64,000 nt of DNA from Flavobacterium sp. FEMGT703F (lineage in GTDB: Bacteria; Bacteroidota; Bacteroidia; Flavobacteriales; Flavobacteriaceae), in assembly GCA_002786385.1 (NCBI GenBank), contig PGCN01000012.1, positions 62,001 to 126,000 of the forward strand. The letters run 5' to 3'. The translations under genes and the position numbers were made by a program. Below, piece by piece: positions 62,762-64,000 of the stretch. Each line of letters starts with the position of its first letter. Within the stretch, counting starts at the first letter, position 1. The notes beneath the pieces were generated by a model, which did no database searches, had not been told where the DNA came from, and worked only from the letters and a program-made list of their open reading frames with translations.

Positions 62762-62836
62762 TAACCTGAATTTTATCGGATAAATTTTTTAAGTTTAAAA
62801 ATGATTGCTATATTTACCATCTGAAATAAAATGACT

Positions 62837-63046
62837 ATGAAACACTTATCAAAAATATATTTGCTGGCCTTTTTGGTTTTCGCTGATATAACAGCTTTTG
62901 CCGGACCTGGTGATGATACCGGAGGAGGTGAATTAGGAGGAGGCGACCCGCCAGCGACACCGATAAATACTTATCTTATAGTTATGATAGTTTTAGGTTT
63001 GCTTATGGGGTTTTATTCTTTTAAGAAAACACAGAAATCAAATTAG
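62837..63046 (+). CDS. Small signal-peptide / Gly-Pro linker / membrane-anchor protein
   Basis: 69 residues from the second ATG (62837; the first is at 62831). Signal peptide 1-21 (ITAFA), then a flexible GPGDDTGGGELGGGDPP linker, then a single membrane helix (YLIVMIVLGLLMGFYSF) and a short basic tail KKTQKSN. This layout recurs in Flavobacterium as short proteins of unknown role. If the signal peptide is cleaved, about 25 residues would face the periplasm. It has its own terminator. Confidence 0.72.
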   Translation: MKHLSKIYLLAFLVFADITAFAGPGDDTGGGELGGGDPPATPINTYLIVMIVLGLLMGFYSFKKTQKSN

Positions 63047-63086
63047 TTCCTTTCCCAAACAAAAGACTTTTAAAACTAAAATAAAA

Positions 63087-63113
63087 AAAACCATCTTTTC
63101 AGATGGTTTTTTT
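63087..63113 (+). terminator. Terminator of the small membrane protein gene
   Basis: AAAACCATCT (63087-63096) pairs with AGATGGTTTT (63101-63110) around TTTC; T residues follow. Confidence 0.85.
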
Positions 63114-63188
63114 GTTTTATATGACAACTATTTTTTTATAATTAAGTTTAACTAATAACATCCATAAAACCATTTTTATCATTAACCA

Positions 63189-63217
63189 TAAAAAAAACCA
63201 CTCAGTTGAGTGGTTTT
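63189..63217 (-). terminator. Terminator of the right-edge T9SS gene
   Basis: AAAACCACTCA (63194-63204) pairs with TGAGTGGTTTT (63207-63217); the A-run gives the minus-strand U-tract. The loop is only two bases, so the inner pairs must open. Confidence 0.78.
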
Positions 63218-63237
63218 TATGGTATAATAAATTCTGA

Positions 63238-64000
63238 TTATTCGTCTTCAGCCACTTGAATAGTTGAGATTTTAAGGTCTTTTCTGAGCGTTGTTCTTGG
63301 AAACAATACTTTTTTAGTTACCGATTTACCGTCTTGGGTTTTAATCTTCACCAACAATACTTCGGTAGCAAAACCAACCTTAATTAAAGCTTGACTATTG
63401 TTAATGTCTTTTTGTTGGAACAACAAGCGACCTGCCAAATCGTAAATCATTACATGGTCCATTACAAAGTTTCCTGTATTGATGGAAATCTCGTTAGATG
63501 GCGTTTTGTAGATAACCACTTGGTTCTCAGTCAACACCGGATCTGTAACCCCTAAAGTTGACGCTTGGAATACTACTTCAAAACGAGCGTTAAAAGTACC
63601 CGATTCAGTAGCAAACGAGTAAGCACCATCGGATAAATTATGAACCGTACCGGTTACAGTATCTCTTAAATATACCGCTTGTCCTGAAGCAAACAAACCA
63701 TCTACTCTATCCACAGCTATACTGTAAGTACCGGCTGTAGTAGCAGTAAACTGCATCGGAATCACATCAGAAGTCGAGAAAGGCAAGGCTTTACATTGGA
63801 TAGCGTAAGGTTCAGCATCTAAAACAGAAGCCAAAGCAATTTCACCATCGTTAATATATTTACCGTCGTAGTTCATATCGAAACCATTAGTAGCATTGGT
63901 TACATAACCAATCATGGCTTGCGAGAACGCTCCGGCTGCATTGGTAACATTCAACCAAATTCTGTTTCTTTCCACAGTATTAGCAGAATGGGCAGTATTA
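63238..64000 (-). CDS. T9SS type A sorting-domain protein (partial, 5' end outside)
   Basis: The frame is open through the right edge, so only the last 254 residues are seen; a GTG at 63973-63975 is internal. The first 150 residues (RNRIWLNVTNAAGAFSQAMIGY, FDMNYDGKYINDGEIALASVL) match the module that precedes the sorting domain in the two large T9SS genes (RLGYDSANQYHRESLIGF there). Residues about 165-235 are a type A sorting domain (VMIYDLAGRLLFQ, SVTKKVLF), but a further 18-20 residues (PRTTLRKDLK ... VAEDE) follow it. Exported to the surface or medium by the type IX system. Confidence 0.82.
   Translation of the reverse strand, partial: NTAHSANTVERNRIWLNVTNAAGAFSQAMIGYVTNATNGFDMNYDGKYINDGEIALASVLDAEPYAIQCKALPFSTSDVIPMQFTATTAGTYSIAVDRVDGLFASGQAVYLRDTVTGTVHNLSDGAYSFATESGTFNARFEVVFQASTLGVTDPVLTENQVVIYKTPSNEISINTGNFVMDHVMIYDLAGRLLFQQKDINNSQALIKVGFATEVLLVKIKTQDGKSVTKKVLFPRTTLRKDLKISTIQVAEDE

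Overview
The window is AT-rich chromosomal DNA of a Flavobacteriaceae bacterium, most likely Flavobacterium or a close relative. Three things support this. Many promoters match the Bacteroidetes pattern (TTTG-like box, 19 bp, TAnnTTTG). Three proteins carry Por/type IX (T9SS) type A sorting tails. There are Bacteroidetes-restricted families (DUF4290, DUF5686 with a carboxypeptidase-regulatory-like domain, 19-residue-signal lipoproteins) and the order dnaA / low-molecular-weight phosphatase / tetrapyrrole-type methyltransferase. Nothing indicates a plasmid or prophage; most of the window is core genome with short mobile or repetitive insertions.

Layout. 1-4751: leftward unit of an M23 peptidase, a TonB-dependent receptor and a surface lipoprotein cut by the window edge. 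4941-7300: coiled-coil protein, zapA, a 6S-like RNA and rny. 7334-10852: single-domain response regulator, xerD and three paralogous small outer-membrane beta-barrels. 10927-18358: aroQ, a GxxExxY gene bounded by perfect inverted repeats, a DUF5686 protein, a TauE-type transporter, murA (Asp in place of the catalytic Cys), DUF4290, DUF493 and a P-loop protein. 18453-24058: recQ, fmt, HU, YqgE, a class IV aminotransferase, a START-like protein and tRNA-Met. 24337-34546: two large T9SS-secreted proteins, 1056 and 2237 residues, that share a C-terminal module and a matched upstream element. 34637-44345: hisS, an ABC permease, prmC, ribD, a HAD protein, YigZ, a thioesterase, dnaA, a phosphatase and an RsmI-like methyltransferase. 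44347-48359: leftward dapF / acetyltransferase / mltG / DUF2279 / lysozyme-like unit. 48493-54363: DegQ/HtrA protease, long-form GAPDH, a small secreted protein and aconitase. 54529-60918: leftward envelope-folding unit (two PpiC/SurA-type isomerases around a degenerate lipoprotein) followed by moxR and an acyltransferase. 61172-64000: prfC, a small membrane protein and a third T9SS cargo protein cut by the right edge.

How it works together. Much of the window concerns the cell envelope: peptidoglycan precursor synthesis and remodelling (murA, dapF, mltG, M23, lysozyme-like), outer-membrane protein folding (three SurA-like proteins, DegQ) and exported cargo (T9SS proteins, beta-barrels, TonB receptor). 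Division and RNA control (zapA, 6S RNA, rny), replication initiation (dnaA) and translation genes fill the rest.

The best candidates for something undescribed are: (a) the 456-bp GxxExxY cassette with 20-bp perfect inverted repeats starting directly after the aroQ stop codon; (b) the collinear 70-bp element with ATCG direct repeats 21 bp apart upstream of both large T9SS genes; (c) a 9+9 bp palindrome over the upstream promoter box of the long GAPDH gene. I cannot run searches, so family names rest on motif recognition.
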